From Xanthomonas euvesicatoria pv. euvesicatoria (GTDB taxonomy: Bacteria; Pseudomonadota; Gammaproteobacteria; Xanthomonadales; Xanthomonadaceae): 40,356 nt of DNA. Positions 18,051 through 26,458 of this stretch are shown here, piece by piece. The stretch spans positions 1-40,356 of the forward strand of contig NZ_JAJIUJ010000109.1 of NCBI RefSeq assembly GCF_020880415.1. Direction: 5' to 3'. Both the position numbers and the translations under genes were made by a program. The notes below the pieces were generated by a model that made no database searches, was not told the origin of the DNA, and saw only the letters and a program-made list of their open reading frames with translations. Numbering within the stretch: the first letter of the stretch is position 1; every line of letters starts with the position of its first letter.

Positions 18051-19247
18051 TTAGGCCAATGGAATCCGCACCGAAAAACATGTGCCGCCCTGCGGCCGCG
18101 GCCGGACGTCCACTTCACAGCCCAACGTCTCGGCAGTGCGATGCACGATCCACAGGCCGATGCCCAAACCGTCGCTGCGCGGGTCGGCCTGGCGAAACGC
18201 CTGGAAGACCTGCTCGGGTTGGTCCATGTTCAAGCCGATGCCGCTGTCGATGATGTCCACTTCCGCAAAACCGGGGCGGCGGCGGGTGCCGACCAGCACG
18301 CGGCCACGCTCGGTGTACTTGATGGCATTGCCGACCAGGTTGCCGATCAAGGTGGTCAGCAGTGTGGGGTGGCTGCGCACGCGCAGCGAGGTGTGCACAT
18401 AGCGAAGGGCCAGGTACTTGTCGATGGCCGGTTGACGCCACACGCCGAGCACCGAATGCAGCACGTCTTCCAGCTGCAGCGGCTGCAGGTCCGGCATGGC
18501 GGCCTCGCTTGCGGCGGCCAGCGTGGCCAGCTCGTCCAGGCTGCGGCCGACCAGGCTGATCGCATCGCGTGCGGTCACCAAGGTCGGAATGGAATCGACG
18601 TTGGCATGCCGGCGCATCTTGTCGATGGCGTAGGCGGCGGTGCGCAGCGGGGTCTTCAGATCATGTCCGGCGATGGCCATCAGGCGGCTGCGGTAGCGAT
18701 CCGATTCCTCGGCGATGGCCAGTGCGCGGCGCAATTCCAGCTGCGCCATGGTCTGGCGTGCCAATGCGCGCAGGGCTTCCACCTGCTCGTCGGTGAGCTG
18801 GCGCGGTTTCCGGTCCAGGACGCAGACCGTGCCGAGCGGCAAGCCGTCGGGCGTCTTCAGCAAGGCACCTGCATAGAAATACAGCGGTGCTTCGCCGGTG
18901 ACCAGCGGGTTGCGCGAAAAGCGGATGTCTTCGCGCGTGTCGGGCACCACCAGCACATCGTTGTCGAGCAGCGCATGCGCGCACATCGACTTGAACAGCG
19001 GGGTTTCGCGCTCGCCCATCCCGAGCTCGCTCTTGAACCACTGGCGGTCCGCATCGACCAGGCTGATCAGCGCGATCGGCGTCTGGCAAATGATCGAGGC
19101 AAGCCGGGTGATGTCTTCGAAGGCCGCTTCGCGCGGGGTGTCGAGAATGCCGTAGCTGCGCAGCGCCTGCAGACGCAATGCTTCGCTGGGGGGCTTGGGT
19201 GCGCAGGGAAGCGGTTCGGCCGCTCGATCGGACAGGACGGTGCTCAT
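18051..19247 (-). CDS. Soluble GAF-domain sensor histidine kinase
   Basis: A 398-residue kinase with no membrane segment. A GAF domain spans about 43-172 (AAFEDITRLASIIC, LISLVDADRQWFKS, GTVCVLDRKPR). The dimerisation/phospho-acceptor helix follows, with His195 in AIAGHDLKTPLR, then the HATPase_c domain: N-box TLIGNLVGNAIKYT, G1 DIIDSGIGLN, G2 SDGLGIGLWIVHRT. All catalytic boxes are intact. GAF-first soluble kinases of this type sense small ligands or redox state; the signal here is unknown. No response regulator gene is adjacent, so it is an orphan. ATG 19247 (MSTVLSDRAAE) is chosen because the frame upstream to 19412 has no domain; no good ribosome site is seen. Confidence 0.9.
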   Translation of the reverse strand: MSTVLSDRAAEPLPCAPKPPSEALRLQALRSYGILDTPREAAFEDITRLASIICQTPIALISLVDADRQWFKSELGMGERETPLFKSMCAHALLDNDVLVVPDTREDIRFSRNPLVTGEAPLYFYAGALLKTPDGLPLGTVCVLDRKPRQLTDEQVEALRALARQTMAQLELRRALAIAEESDRYRSRLMAIAGHDLKTPLRTAAYAIDKMRRHANVDSIPTLVTARDAISLVGRSLDELATLAAASEAAMPDLQPLQLEDVLHSVLGVWRQPAIDKYLALRYVHTSLRVRSHPTLLTTLIGNLVGNAIKYTERGRVLVGTRRRPGFAEVDIIDSGIGLNMDQPEQVFQAFRQADPRSDGLGIGLWIVHRTAETLGCEVDVRPRPQGGTCFSVRIPLA

Positions 19248-19550
19248 GCGCGCAGCTACAGGGTGGAAGCGGCAAGCATAGGGCATGCCAAGGCCCTTCA
19301 TGTGTCTGCGGTCACAGAGGCGGGACGAAAGTGTGACTGCCGACCAGGACGGCGGCGCGTGGACGGGGCCGGCATGCGGTAAACGGGCCTGGGGCTGAAG
19401 CGGCAGGCCCATCCGGTTCTGGCGCGCCGGCTCCGGCGCATGCTTGGGCGCGGGTCATCCGGGGATGACCGGGACAGCCAGGTGCGACATGCGGTCGCGC
19501 ATCGGCCGCGACCATCGCCCCGGCCTGCGTGGCGGCTTACACTTCGAGGC
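19248..19550. other. Divergent control region between histidine kinase and DUF2946 gene
   Basis: About 300 bases without a gene. The one notable element is the perfect palindrome at 19453-19470. No promoter hexamers are convincing. Confidence 0.5.
19453..19470. promoter_or_regulatory. 18-bp perfect palindrome in divergent region
   Basis: GGTCATCC-GG-GGATGACC is a perfect inverted repeat with 8-bp arms. It lies 80 bases before the DUF2946 start and about 205 bases upstream of the kinase start. No T-run follows it, so an operator is more likely than a terminator. The binding protein is unknown. Confidence 0.4.
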
Positions 19551-19988
19551 ATGCTGCGCTTGTCCCGTCGCCACCGGTTGTTGCCCCTGCTTGCCTGTCT
19601 GGCGGTGGTGCTGATGCTGGTCGCTCCGCTGATCAGCCGCTGGAGCCAGGCGCAGCCGATCGAGCCGATGTGCATGGGTGCTGCGGCACTGTCTGCAGAG
19701 CGCGCGCTGCATGCCGGTCATCGAACCCAGCCGCCCGGTCTGGCTGCGGACGCGCACTCCGGCGCAGTAGTGAACATGCCGCACGCCGGCACCCATGATG
19801 CAGCGACGCATGGCGAAGCCTGCGATTACTGCGTCCTGGCCGCACGCTTGCTGCCATTGCTCATCGTGGCGTTGCTGTGCCTGCTGCAACTGCGGCCGAC
19901 GCCGGCTCCGGTGTTTACCCAGGCAAGCGCACGCTCGGTCTATCGATGGGCCGCACTCGGCGCACGTGGACCACCATTGGGCGCATAA
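19551..19988 (+). CDS. DUF2946 family membrane protein, probable metal-uptake accessory
   Basis: A 145-residue protein. An N-terminal hydrophobic helix (LLPLLACLAVVLMLVAPL) leads into a His/Met-rich extracytoplasmic loop (MCMGAA, HAGH, MPHAGTHDAATHGE) and a CDYC motif, followed by a second helix (LLPLLIVALLCLLQL). This matches DUF2946 proteins, which are found beside metal-related TonB receptors. His, Met and CxxC residues suggest binding of a soft metal such as copper, though zinc is possible; that is inference. The start ATG 19551 places the helix near the N-terminus. It is followed by a TonB-dependent receptor and a PepSY protein, probably in one transcription unit. Confidence 0.8.
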   Translation: MLRLSRRHRLLPLLACLAVVLMLVAPLISRWSQAQPIEPMCMGAAALSAERALHAGHRTQPPGLAADAHSGAVVNMPHAGTHDAATHGEACDYCVLAARLLPLLIVALLCLLQLRPTPAPVFTQASARSVYRWAALGARGPPLGA

Positions 19989-20158
19989 GGTGGCCCCTGT
20001 GCGGGCGTCCACGCAGCAAGGCCCCGTACGCGCCTGAGGTTGTCGGCGCCCTGCCGGGCAGTGCGGGCGACTCGCTTCTTATCGAGTGATGCCGATGTGC
20101 GCCGCGATGGTGGCAGCGCACGGCTGTGCGGCCGTGCAGTCACGGCGAAGGGTTGGTC

Positions 20159-22186
20159 ATGCGTTTGCGGTTGTTGAAAGCGATGTGGTATGCGCCGTCG
20201 TTGGCGCTGGTGTGGGAGCCTGCATGCGATGTGCAGGCGCAAGACGCGGCACTCACGCTGGGCAAGGTGCAGGTGAGCGAACATGCGCAGCGCAGCCCGA
20301 GCACGGCGCGCGTGCTGAGCTCGGTGGATGTGATTGGCGGCGAGCTGCTGCACGATCAACATGTGGACTACAGCTGGGAACTGCTGATGCGCGCGCCCGG
20401 GGTGCAGGTCACCCAATTCCGCATGGGCACCGATGCGGGGCGCTTTTCGTTCCGCGGATTCAATGGCGAGGGGCGCATCAATGCGGTGAAGCTGCTGATC
20501 GACGGCATCCCCAGCAACGATAACGCCGGCGCCATGCCGTACCTGGACGCAGTGTTTCCGCAGGACATCAGCGCCATCGAGATCGTGCGCGGCACCAACG
20601 ACGCGCGCTATGGCCTGAATGCGATTGCCGGCAGCGTGGACGTGCTCACCCGTACCGGCGGCAACGACGGCCGCTTGAGCGTGACGGCCGGCAGCTTCGA
20701 TGCGCGCGAGGTGCAACTGAGCAAAGGTTTCGAACAGGGCGCCTGGAGCCAGAACTACGTGCTGGCCTGGCGCGACTCGGACGGGTATCGCGATCATGCC
20801 GACGCACGCAAGCGCAGCGTGGCGGGCAAGTGGTTCTACACCGACCCGGACGGCGCATTCCGCGCGGGGCTCACCACGCGGTACTACGACAACCATGCCT
20901 TGGAAGCCGGCTATCTGGATGCCGCCACCGCGCGTGCGGCGCCGCGCAGTTCGCCGGACTATGCGCAGAACGACCGAAGCGAGCGTCGTCTGCGCCAGAC
21001 TGCGTTGCATGCGGACGGTGCGCTCGGTGAGCAGGCGCAATGGAGCGCCAAGGCCTACCAGAACGACTACCGCAACCAACGCTGGGTGCGGTTTTCTGCG
21101 GCCGGGCTGCAGCAGGAACGCGATACCGACGAAACCCATCGCGGGCTGCTGCTGCGTAGCAACTGGCAGCCGGACTGGGGTGCGCTGCAGGCCAACCTGG
21201 AAGCCGGGGTGGATGCGCAGTGGCAGGACAACCAATCGCAACGGTATCGCACGGTGGCCCGTGTGCGCGGGGCACAGCTGCGCGATTGGGACTACGACCT
21301 GCGCACGCGTGGCGCGTATGTGCAGGCGGTGCTGACCCCCATTGCGCGCCTGCAGCTGGTGCCGGGGTATCGCATCGATCGTGTCGATGGACAGCTGCAC
21401 GACGTGCTGGCCGGCAGCGTTGCGCCGGTCTACGACTACGGCACCATCAAGCAACCCAAGTTCAGTGCGAGCTACCGCGTGGGCGAGCAGAGCAGCGTGT
21501 ATGCGAACTGGGGGCGCACCTTCCAGATCGGCAGCGGCGATGGCGCCTACCGTCGCCAGCCCGGCAACCTGGGTCCGTCGATCAACGATGGCTGGGAGAC
21601 CGGCTTCAAGTTCGCACCGTCGTCCCTGCTGGACGGGCGCCTGGCGTATTGGGAGCAGCGCGCATCCGGCGAGGTGGCGACCGTTCTCGGCGTCAATGGC
21701 GTGGTAGGCATCGGCGATGTGGCCAATGTCGGCCGTACGCTGCGGCGCGGCTGGGATGCGCAGCTCAACCTGCAGCCGGCCGAGCATTGGCGTGCATGGG
21801 TTTCGTATTCGCGGCAGAAGGCCAGCATCGCCACACCCGATCCGAGCGCCCCGGCCACGCGCGGCAAGGAGATCGAAAACGTGCCGCACTGGTTGGCCAC
21901 CGCCGGGTTGGAGTGGCAGGTCAGTTCGTCGGTGCAGGTGAGCGCCTGGGGCAACGCACAAGGCGATTACTACCTGGAACGCACCAACACGTTGGGCCGC
22001 ACCGGTGGCTACGCCTTGCTCAACCTGGGCGCGCGCTGGGCGGTGGACGCGCGCAATGCGCTCAGCCTGCAGCTACGCAATGTCACCGATCGCGCGTATG
22101 TGTACGCCTGGTACGACAGCGGCAGCTCCGGTTACTCGCCCGGCGATGGACGTGCGTTGTCGGTGTCGTGGGATTGGAGCTTCTGA
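20159..22186 (+). CDS. TonB-dependent outer-membrane receptor
   Basis: A 675-residue receptor that would import a substrate across the outer membrane using TonB energy. A short signal peptide is followed by a plug domain (about 50-165: LLMRAPGVQVTQFRMG, FSFRGFNGEGRIN, LLIDGIPSND, AIEIVRGTNDARYG, AGSVDVLTR) and a 22-stranded barrel that ends in the aromatic C-terminus SVSWDWSF. Start: GAAGGG at 20147-20152 precedes ATG 20159; the TTG/ATG further up lacks this. The TGA overlaps the next ATG by one base. The substrate is not readable from sequence; neighbours with His-rich metal-binding stretches suggest a metal or metallophore. Confidence 0.92.
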   Translation: MRLRLLKAMWYAPSLALVWEPACDVQAQDAALTLGKVQVSEHAQRSPSTARVLSSVDVIGGELLHDQHVDYSWELLMRAPGVQVTQFRMGTDAGRFSFRGFNGEGRINAVKLLIDGIPSNDNAGAMPYLDAVFPQDISAIEIVRGTNDARYGLNAIAGSVDVLTRTGGNDGRLSVTAGSFDAREVQLSKGFEQGAWSQNYVLAWRDSDGYRDHADARKRSVAGKWFYTDPDGAFRAGLTTRYYDNHALEAGYLDAATARAAPRSSPDYAQNDRSERRLRQTALHADGALGEQAQWSAKAYQNDYRNQRWVRFSAAGLQQERDTDETHRGLLLRSNWQPDWGALQANLEAGVDAQWQDNQSQRYRTVARVRGAQLRDWDYDLRTRGAYVQAVLTPIARLQLVPGYRIDRVDGQLHDVLAGSVAPVYDYGTIKQPKFSASYRVGEQSSVYANWGRTFQIGSGDGAYRRQPGNLGPSINDGWETGFKFAPSSLLDGRLAYWEQRASGEVATVLGVNGVVGIGDVANVGRTLRRGWDAQLNLQPAEHWRAWVSYSRQKASIATPDPSAPATRGKEIENVPHWLATAGLEWQVSSSVQVSAWGNAQGDYYLERTNTLGRTGGYALLNLGARWAVDARNALSLQLRNVTDRAYVYAWYDSGSSGYSPGDGRALSVSWDWSF

Positions 22187-23787
22187 TGCATGCAACGATT
22201 GACCACGGTGGCGTGGACGAGTCGCGCCAAACCAGCCGCTGGCGCTTCTATCGCGCGGTGTGGCGCTGGCATTTTTATGCCGGGCTGCTTGTGCTGCCTT
22301 TCATCATCTGGCTGGCGGTGACCGGGGCTGCGTTCCTGTACCAGGACGCCATCGACCGCAGCGTGCACCACGGGTTGAAGGTGGTGCCGGTAGGCGATGT
22401 GCGCCTGCCCGCGCAGCAGTTGGTTGCCGCTGCACAAGGGCGCTATGGCGGCCGCTTGTTTGTGTACACCACGCCCAAACGCGCCGATGCGAGCGCGGAG
22501 ATCGGGTTGGTGGATGCGCACGGCGTGCGCCAGGTGGTGTATGTCGATCCGTACCGTGCGCGGGTGTTGGGTGTCTTGCCCGAGCACGGCACGCTCAGCT
22601 GGACCATCCGCCGGCTGCATAGTCTTGCGCTGGTGGGGCCATATGCCCGCGGCCTGATCGAAATGGCCGGCGGATGGGCCATCGTGCTGGTGCTCACGGG
22701 CGTGTATCTGTGGTGGCCGCGCGGGCGACGCGGCGGCGTGATCAGCGTGCGCGGCAAGCCGACACAGCGGCTGTTCTGGCGCGACCTGCACGCAGTGACC
22801 GGTGCCGGGGTTGGTGCGATCCTGCTGTTCCTGGCGCTGACCGGCATGCCGTGTTCGTGGCTGTGGGGTGCGCAGGTCAATCGCTGGGCCAATGGGCATG
22901 ATTTCGGCTATCCCGCCGGGCTGCGCGTGCAGCAGCCGATGTCGCAGCAGCGCTTGGCCGACAGTGGCGAGCCGGCATGGTCGTTGCGGCAGGCGCGCCT
23001 GCCGGAATCTGTGGTGCCTGCACAGCCAACTGGCGCGGTGGATGAGCACGCGCATGGCGAGCACGCGCGTGCGTTGCAGGTGGGCGACGAGCATCCCGAG
23101 CGTTCCCGGCAGGGAGCGCTCACGACAAGCGCAGCGCATGCAGGCCATGAAGAACACGCAGGGCACCTGGCCCAGGCGGAGCACGCGGCCCAACACGCGC
23201 ACTCGGCAGACAACGCGCATGCCGATCACGGCGATTCCGCTGGATTCGCTGCGCCGGGACGCGGCGCGATCGGTCTGGATGCAGCGATGGCGCGTTTCGA
23301 GGCGCGCGGCATCCAGCCGGGATATAGCGTGGCGCCGCCGCGTGGTGCGACCGGGGTCTATACCGCGTCGGTGTACCCGGCCGATCTGCAGCGGCAGCGC
23401 GTGATCCACCTGGATCAATACAGCGGTGCGGTGCTGCTGGACATGCGTTACCGCGACTACGGGCCGCTGGCCAAGCTGCTGGAATGGGGCATCAACGTGC
23501 ACCTGGGGCAGCAATACGGCACTGCCAATCAGTTGATCCTGTTGTTCGCCTGCATCGCCATCGTGCTGTTGTGCGTCAGCGCGGCGGTGATGTGGTGGAA
23601 GCGCCGCCCCAGCGGGGGGCTGGGTGTACCGCCGTTGCCGGCCGACCCGCGCACGCTACGCGGCCTGATGGTGCTGCTGGTGCTGTGCGGGCTGATCTTT
23701 CCGCTGGTCGGCCTGTCGTTGTTGCTGATGTGGGCGTTTGATCGTTACTGGATGCGGCGCACGCACGCCGATGCCTCGGCGCGGTGA
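22186..23787 (+). CDS. PepSY-associated membrane protein with His-rich insert
   Basis: A 533-residue inner-membrane protein of the PepSY-TM (PiuB-like) group. Five hydrophobic segments are visible near 28-50, 160-180, 203-228, 445-467 and 487-510. PepSY-like periplasmic segments lie between them (YVDPYRARVLG, HLDQYSGAVLLDMRYRDYG). Conserved histidines occur in WRWHFYAGL, RRLHSLALVG and WRDLHAVTGAG. Residues about 286-350 form an unusual insert with 13 histidines plus acidic residues (HAHGEH, HAGHEEHAGH, EHAAQHAHS), suited to metal binding in the periplasm. Its ATG overlaps the receptor stop (TGATG), so translation is coupled. Family members are linked to ferric-siderophore or metal handling by proposed electron transfer; the exact role is unknown. 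Confidence 0.88.
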   Translation: MHATIDHGGVDESRQTSRWRFYRAVWRWHFYAGLLVLPFIIWLAVTGAAFLYQDAIDRSVHHGLKVVPVGDVRLPAQQLVAAAQGRYGGRLFVYTTPKRADASAEIGLVDAHGVRQVVYVDPYRARVLGVLPEHGTLSWTIRRLHSLALVGPYARGLIEMAGGWAIVLVLTGVYLWWPRGRRGGVISVRGKPTQRLFWRDLHAVTGAGVGAILLFLALTGMPCSWLWGAQVNRWANGHDFGYPAGLRVQQPMSQQRLADSGEPAWSLRQARLPESVVPAQPTGAVDEHAHGEHARALQVGDEHPERSRQGALTTSAAHAGHEEHAGHLAQAEHAAQHAHSADNAHADHGDSAGFAAPGRGAIGLDAAMARFEARGIQPGYSVAPPRGATGVYTASVYPADLQRQRVIHLDQYSGAVLLDMRYRDYGPLAKLLEWGINVHLGQQYGTANQLILLFACIAIVLLCVSAAVMWWKRRPSGGLGVPPLPADPRTLRGLMVLLVLCGLIFPLVGLSLLLMWAFDRYWMRRTHADASAR

Positions 23788-23828
23788 CGGGCGCGCCGGT
23801 GCATGAGCACGGCGCGCAGTGCACCGCC

Positions 23829-23847
23829 GCTGCATCCTGGATGCAGC
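23829..23847. repeat. 9-bp inverted repeat between PepSY gene and cysH
   Basis: GCTGCATCC-T-GGATGCAGC is a perfect interrupted palindrome in the 126-base space between the convergent PepSY and cysH genes. No T-run follows on either strand, so its role as a bidirectional terminator is doubtful. Confidence 0.5.
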
Positions 23848-23913
23848 CTGCCCATGCAACTGCAGCACATGCTGGTCAAGCGTCACCCGCACAGGTGCAC
23901 GTGACCGCTGCCG

Positions 23914-24639
23914 CTAGATATCTTCGTGGATGCCGCACTCGCGCTTCAGGCCGAAGAAACGCGTGTCTTCCTCGCGCATGCCGGGCTCCCAGCGACGGGT
24001 GGTGTGGAAATCGCCGATGGACACGTAGCCTTGTTCCCAGAGCGGGTGATACGGCAGATCGTGTGCTTGCAGGTATTGCCACACATCGCGATCGGTCCAG
24101 TCGGCGATCGGGCTGATCTTGTAGCGCTCGCCGCGCTTCTGCACGATCGGCGTCTGCGCGCGGCCGCCGGACTGGCTGCGGCGCAGGCCGGTAAACCAGG
24201 TGCCTACCTCGAGTTCGTCCAGGGCGCGCCGCATCGGTTCGACCTTGCGCAGGTTGTTGTATTGGTCGATGCCGACCATGCCCTGTTCCCACAGGCGGCC
24301 GTGGCGCGCTTCCATCCAGGCGCGGCTGACCAGCGGGCGATACACCTTGAGGTTGAGCTTGAGTCGCTCGGTCAGGGCATCGGCGAAGCGGTAGGTTTCC
24401 GGAAACAGATATCCGGTGTCGATCAGGATCACCGGAATGTCGGGGCGTTGCTGACTGAGCAGATGCAAGGTGACGGCCGATTGCGCGCCGAAGCTGGACG
24501 ACAAGGCCGCGTTCTGCGGGCCATGCTGCAGCGCCCAGGCCACGCGTTGGTCGGCGTGCAGCCCTTCCAACTGCGCATTGAGCGCGTCCAGATCGTCGAA
24601 CGCGGAAGAGGTAATCGATGCAGCAGGCAGCGCGGTCAT
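23914..24639 (-). CDS. cysH: Phosphoadenosine phosphosulfate (PAPS) reductase
   Basis: This 241-residue enzyme reduces PAPS with thioredoxin to sulfite and adenosine 3',5'-bisphosphate. The nucleotide-binding PP-loop variant is [16 protein letters not shown], followed by [42 protein letters not shown] and the catalytic Cys235 in the C-terminal ECGIHE. The paired cysteines that bind a 4Fe-4S cluster in APS reductases are absent, so PAPS is the substrate. This agrees with an APS kinase domain in CysNC. The start overlaps the cysI stop by four bases, and the gene ends the - strand cysJ-cysI-cysH operon. Confidence 0.96.
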   Translation of the reverse strand: MTALPAASITSSAFDDLDALNAQLEGLHADQRVAWALQHGPQNAALSSSFGAQSAVTLHLLSQQRPDIPVILIDTGYLFPETYRFADALTERLKLNLKVYRPLVSRAWMEARHGRLWEQGMVGIDQYNNLRKVEPMRRALDELEVGTWFTGLRRSQSGGRAQTPIVQKRGERYKISPIADWTDRDVWQYLQAHDLPYHPLWEQGYVSIGDFHTTRRWEPGMREEDTRFFGLKRECGIHEDI

Positions 24640-26342
24640 GCGAGCAATTCCAGGTCGAGGCGACGGTGCGTGGGGTAGGGTGGCAACGCGATCACGCCGG
24701 CGCGATGCAGGAAATCGCCGAAGCCTTCATCGTTGGCGTGGTCGCCTTCGGAGGCATAGCGCGCCAGCAGCGGTTGCAATGCGGCCAGGATCTCTGGCTC
24801 GGTGATGTTTTCGCGATACAGCGTATTGAGGCGTTGGCCGCGGCGGTCGCCACCCAGCATCAGGTTGTAGCGCCCGGGGGCCTTGCCGACCAGCGCCATT
24901 TCGGCCAAATACGGGCGCGAGCAGCCGTTCGGGCAGCCGGACACGCGCAGCACGATCGGCGTGTCGGCCAGTCCGTGTTGTTGCAGCAGCGGCTGCAGCG
25001 CGGCGCTGAAATCGGGCAGGTAGCGTTCGGCCTCGGCCATCGCCAGGCCGCAGGTGGGCAGCGCCACGCAGGCCATTGCGCCGCGCGCCAGGGCGGTGGC
25101 GGCGCGGTTGCCGGCATCCAGCGCGTACTGCGCCACCAGCGCGTCGACGCGTGCGCGCTCGCTGGCCGGTACGCCGGCGATCACCAGGTTCTGGTTGGGC
25201 GTCATGCGGAATTCGCCGACGTTCAACTGCGCGATTGCGCGCAACCCGCTCAGATGCGCAGCGGTGTCGGTGTCGGCAATGCGGCCGGCCGGCAAGGAGA
25301 GGGTCAGGTGCCATCGCCCGTCTTCGCCTTCGACCCAGCCATAGCGGTCGCCGTTGTGGTCGAACGCGAACGGCTGCGCCGGTTGCAATGCGAAGCCGGC
25401 GCGGCGCGCGATTTCGGCCACGATGGTGTCCAGGCCGTGGTCGTCGATGGTGTATTTGAAGCGTGCGCGCTTGCGCACCGCCCGGTTGCCGAAGTCGCGC
25501 TGCGTGGTGACCACGGCCGTGGCGATATCGAGCAACTGGTCGCGGGTGACGAAGCCGATCACGTTGGCGACCCGCGGCCAGGTCTCGGCATCGCCGTGCG
25601 AGGCGCCCATGCCGCCACCGATGCTGACGTTGTAGCCCAGCAATTGCCCATCGCGCAGGATGGCGATGAAGCCCAGATCGTTGGCGAAGACGTCCACATC
25701 GTTGAGCGGCGGTGCGGCGAAACCGATCTTGAACTTGCGTGGCAGATACCGCTCGCCATAGATCGGCTCCTCCTCGCTGCCGGAGCCGGACACGCGCTCT
25801 TCGTCCAGCCAGATTTCGTAGTACGCCCGCGTGTTGGGCAGCAGGTGCTCGGACACGCGCGCCGCATCGGCATACAGCGTGGCATGCGCCTGCGACAGCA
25901 GTGGATTTGCGGCCACCTGCACGTTGCGATTCACATCGCCGCAGGCGGCCAGCGTATCGATCAAGGTGGCATTGATGGCCTGCATGGTGGCCTTCAATTC
26001 GCGCTTGATCACGCCATGGAACTGGAAGGCCTGGCGCGTGGTGACGCGCAGCGAATGATTGGCATAACGGGTGGCGATGCCATCCAGTGCCAGCCACTGC
26101 GTGGGCGTGATCACTCCGCCCGGCGTGCGCGTGCGGATCATGAACTGGTACGCCGGCTCCAGCTTCTGCCGCCGCCGCTCATCGCGGATGTCGCGGTCGT
26201 CCTGCTGGTAGCTGCCGTGGTACTTGATCAGCGTCTGATCGTCCTCACGCAACGCCCCGGTCACCGCATCGGCCAGGCTCTGCTGCAACGATCCACGCAG
26301 ACGGCGGCTTTCGGATTTGATGTCTTCGACGGAGTGGCTCAT
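24636..26342 (-). CDS. cysI: Sulfite reductase (NADPH) hemoprotein beta subunit
   Basis: A 568-residue siroheme and 4Fe-4S enzyme that reduces sulfite to sulfide by six electrons. It has the duplicated sulfite/nitrite reductase fold ([30 protein letters not shown]). The metal-ligand cysteines are in ACVALPTCG (about residue 423-429) and SGCPNGCSR (about 469-473), as in E. coli CysI. ATG 26342 (MSHSVEDIK) is chosen; an in-frame ATG 15 bases upstream lies inside the GATTCCC repeat element and adds only MPNPV. Neither start has a good ribosome site, perhaps because the repeat sits right before it. It overlaps cysH by four bases and follows cysJ after a 116-base gap filled by the repeat. Confidence 0.96.
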   Translation of the reverse strand: MSHSVEDIKSESRRLRGSLQQSLADAVTGALREDDQTLIKYHGSYQQDDRDIRDERRRQKLEPAYQFMIRTRTPGGVITPTQWLALDGIATRYANHSLRVTTRQAFQFHGVIKRELKATMQAINATLIDTLAACGDVNRNVQVAANPLLSQAHATLYADAARVSEHLLPNTRAYYEIWLDEERVSGSGSEEEPIYGERYLPRKFKIGFAAPPLNDVDVFANDLGFIAILRDGQLLGYNVSIGGGMGASHGDAETWPRVANVIGFVTRDQLLDIATAVVTTQRDFGNRAVRKRARFKYTIDDHGLDTIVAEIARRAGFALQPAQPFAFDHNGDRYGWVEGEDGRWHLTLSLPAGRIADTDTAAHLSGLRAIAQLNVGEFRMTPNQNLVIAGVPASERARVDALVAQYALDAGNRAATALARGAMACVALPTCGLAMAEAERYLPDFSAALQPLLQQHGLADTPIVLRVSGCPNGCSRPYLAEMALVGKAPGRYNLMLGGDRRGQRLNTLYRENITEPEILAALQPLLARYASEGDHANDEGFGDFLHRAGVIALPPYPTHRRLDLELLA

Positions 26343-26345
26343 AAC

Positions 26346-26457
26346 GGGATTCGGCATTCGTGATTGGGGATTAGCAACAGCAAAGCGCGGGCATTACCCA
26401 CACAGCACAAAGATCGCGGACACCCGCTCTCACGAATCCCCACTCCCCAATCCCGGC
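26346..26457. repeat. GATTCCC-type palindromic repeat in the cysJ-cysI gap
   Basis: The left arm at 26346-26377 (GGGATTCGGCATTCGTGATT and on) and right arm at 26428-26457 (CACGAATCCCCACTCCCCAA and on) are imperfect inverted copies about 50 bases apart. The element fills nearly the entire gap between cysJ and cysI and abuts the cysI start, so it could affect expression of cysIH relative to cysJ. Confidence 0.75.
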
Positions 26458-26458
26458 A

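Noticed and set aside
23784..24116. GTG-started frame overlapping the PepSY stop (VHEHG, His/Cys/Met-containing start)
   Set aside because: The overlap looks like coupling, but the frame runs about 200 bases antisense into cysH and turns Arg-rich; kept out for lack of support.
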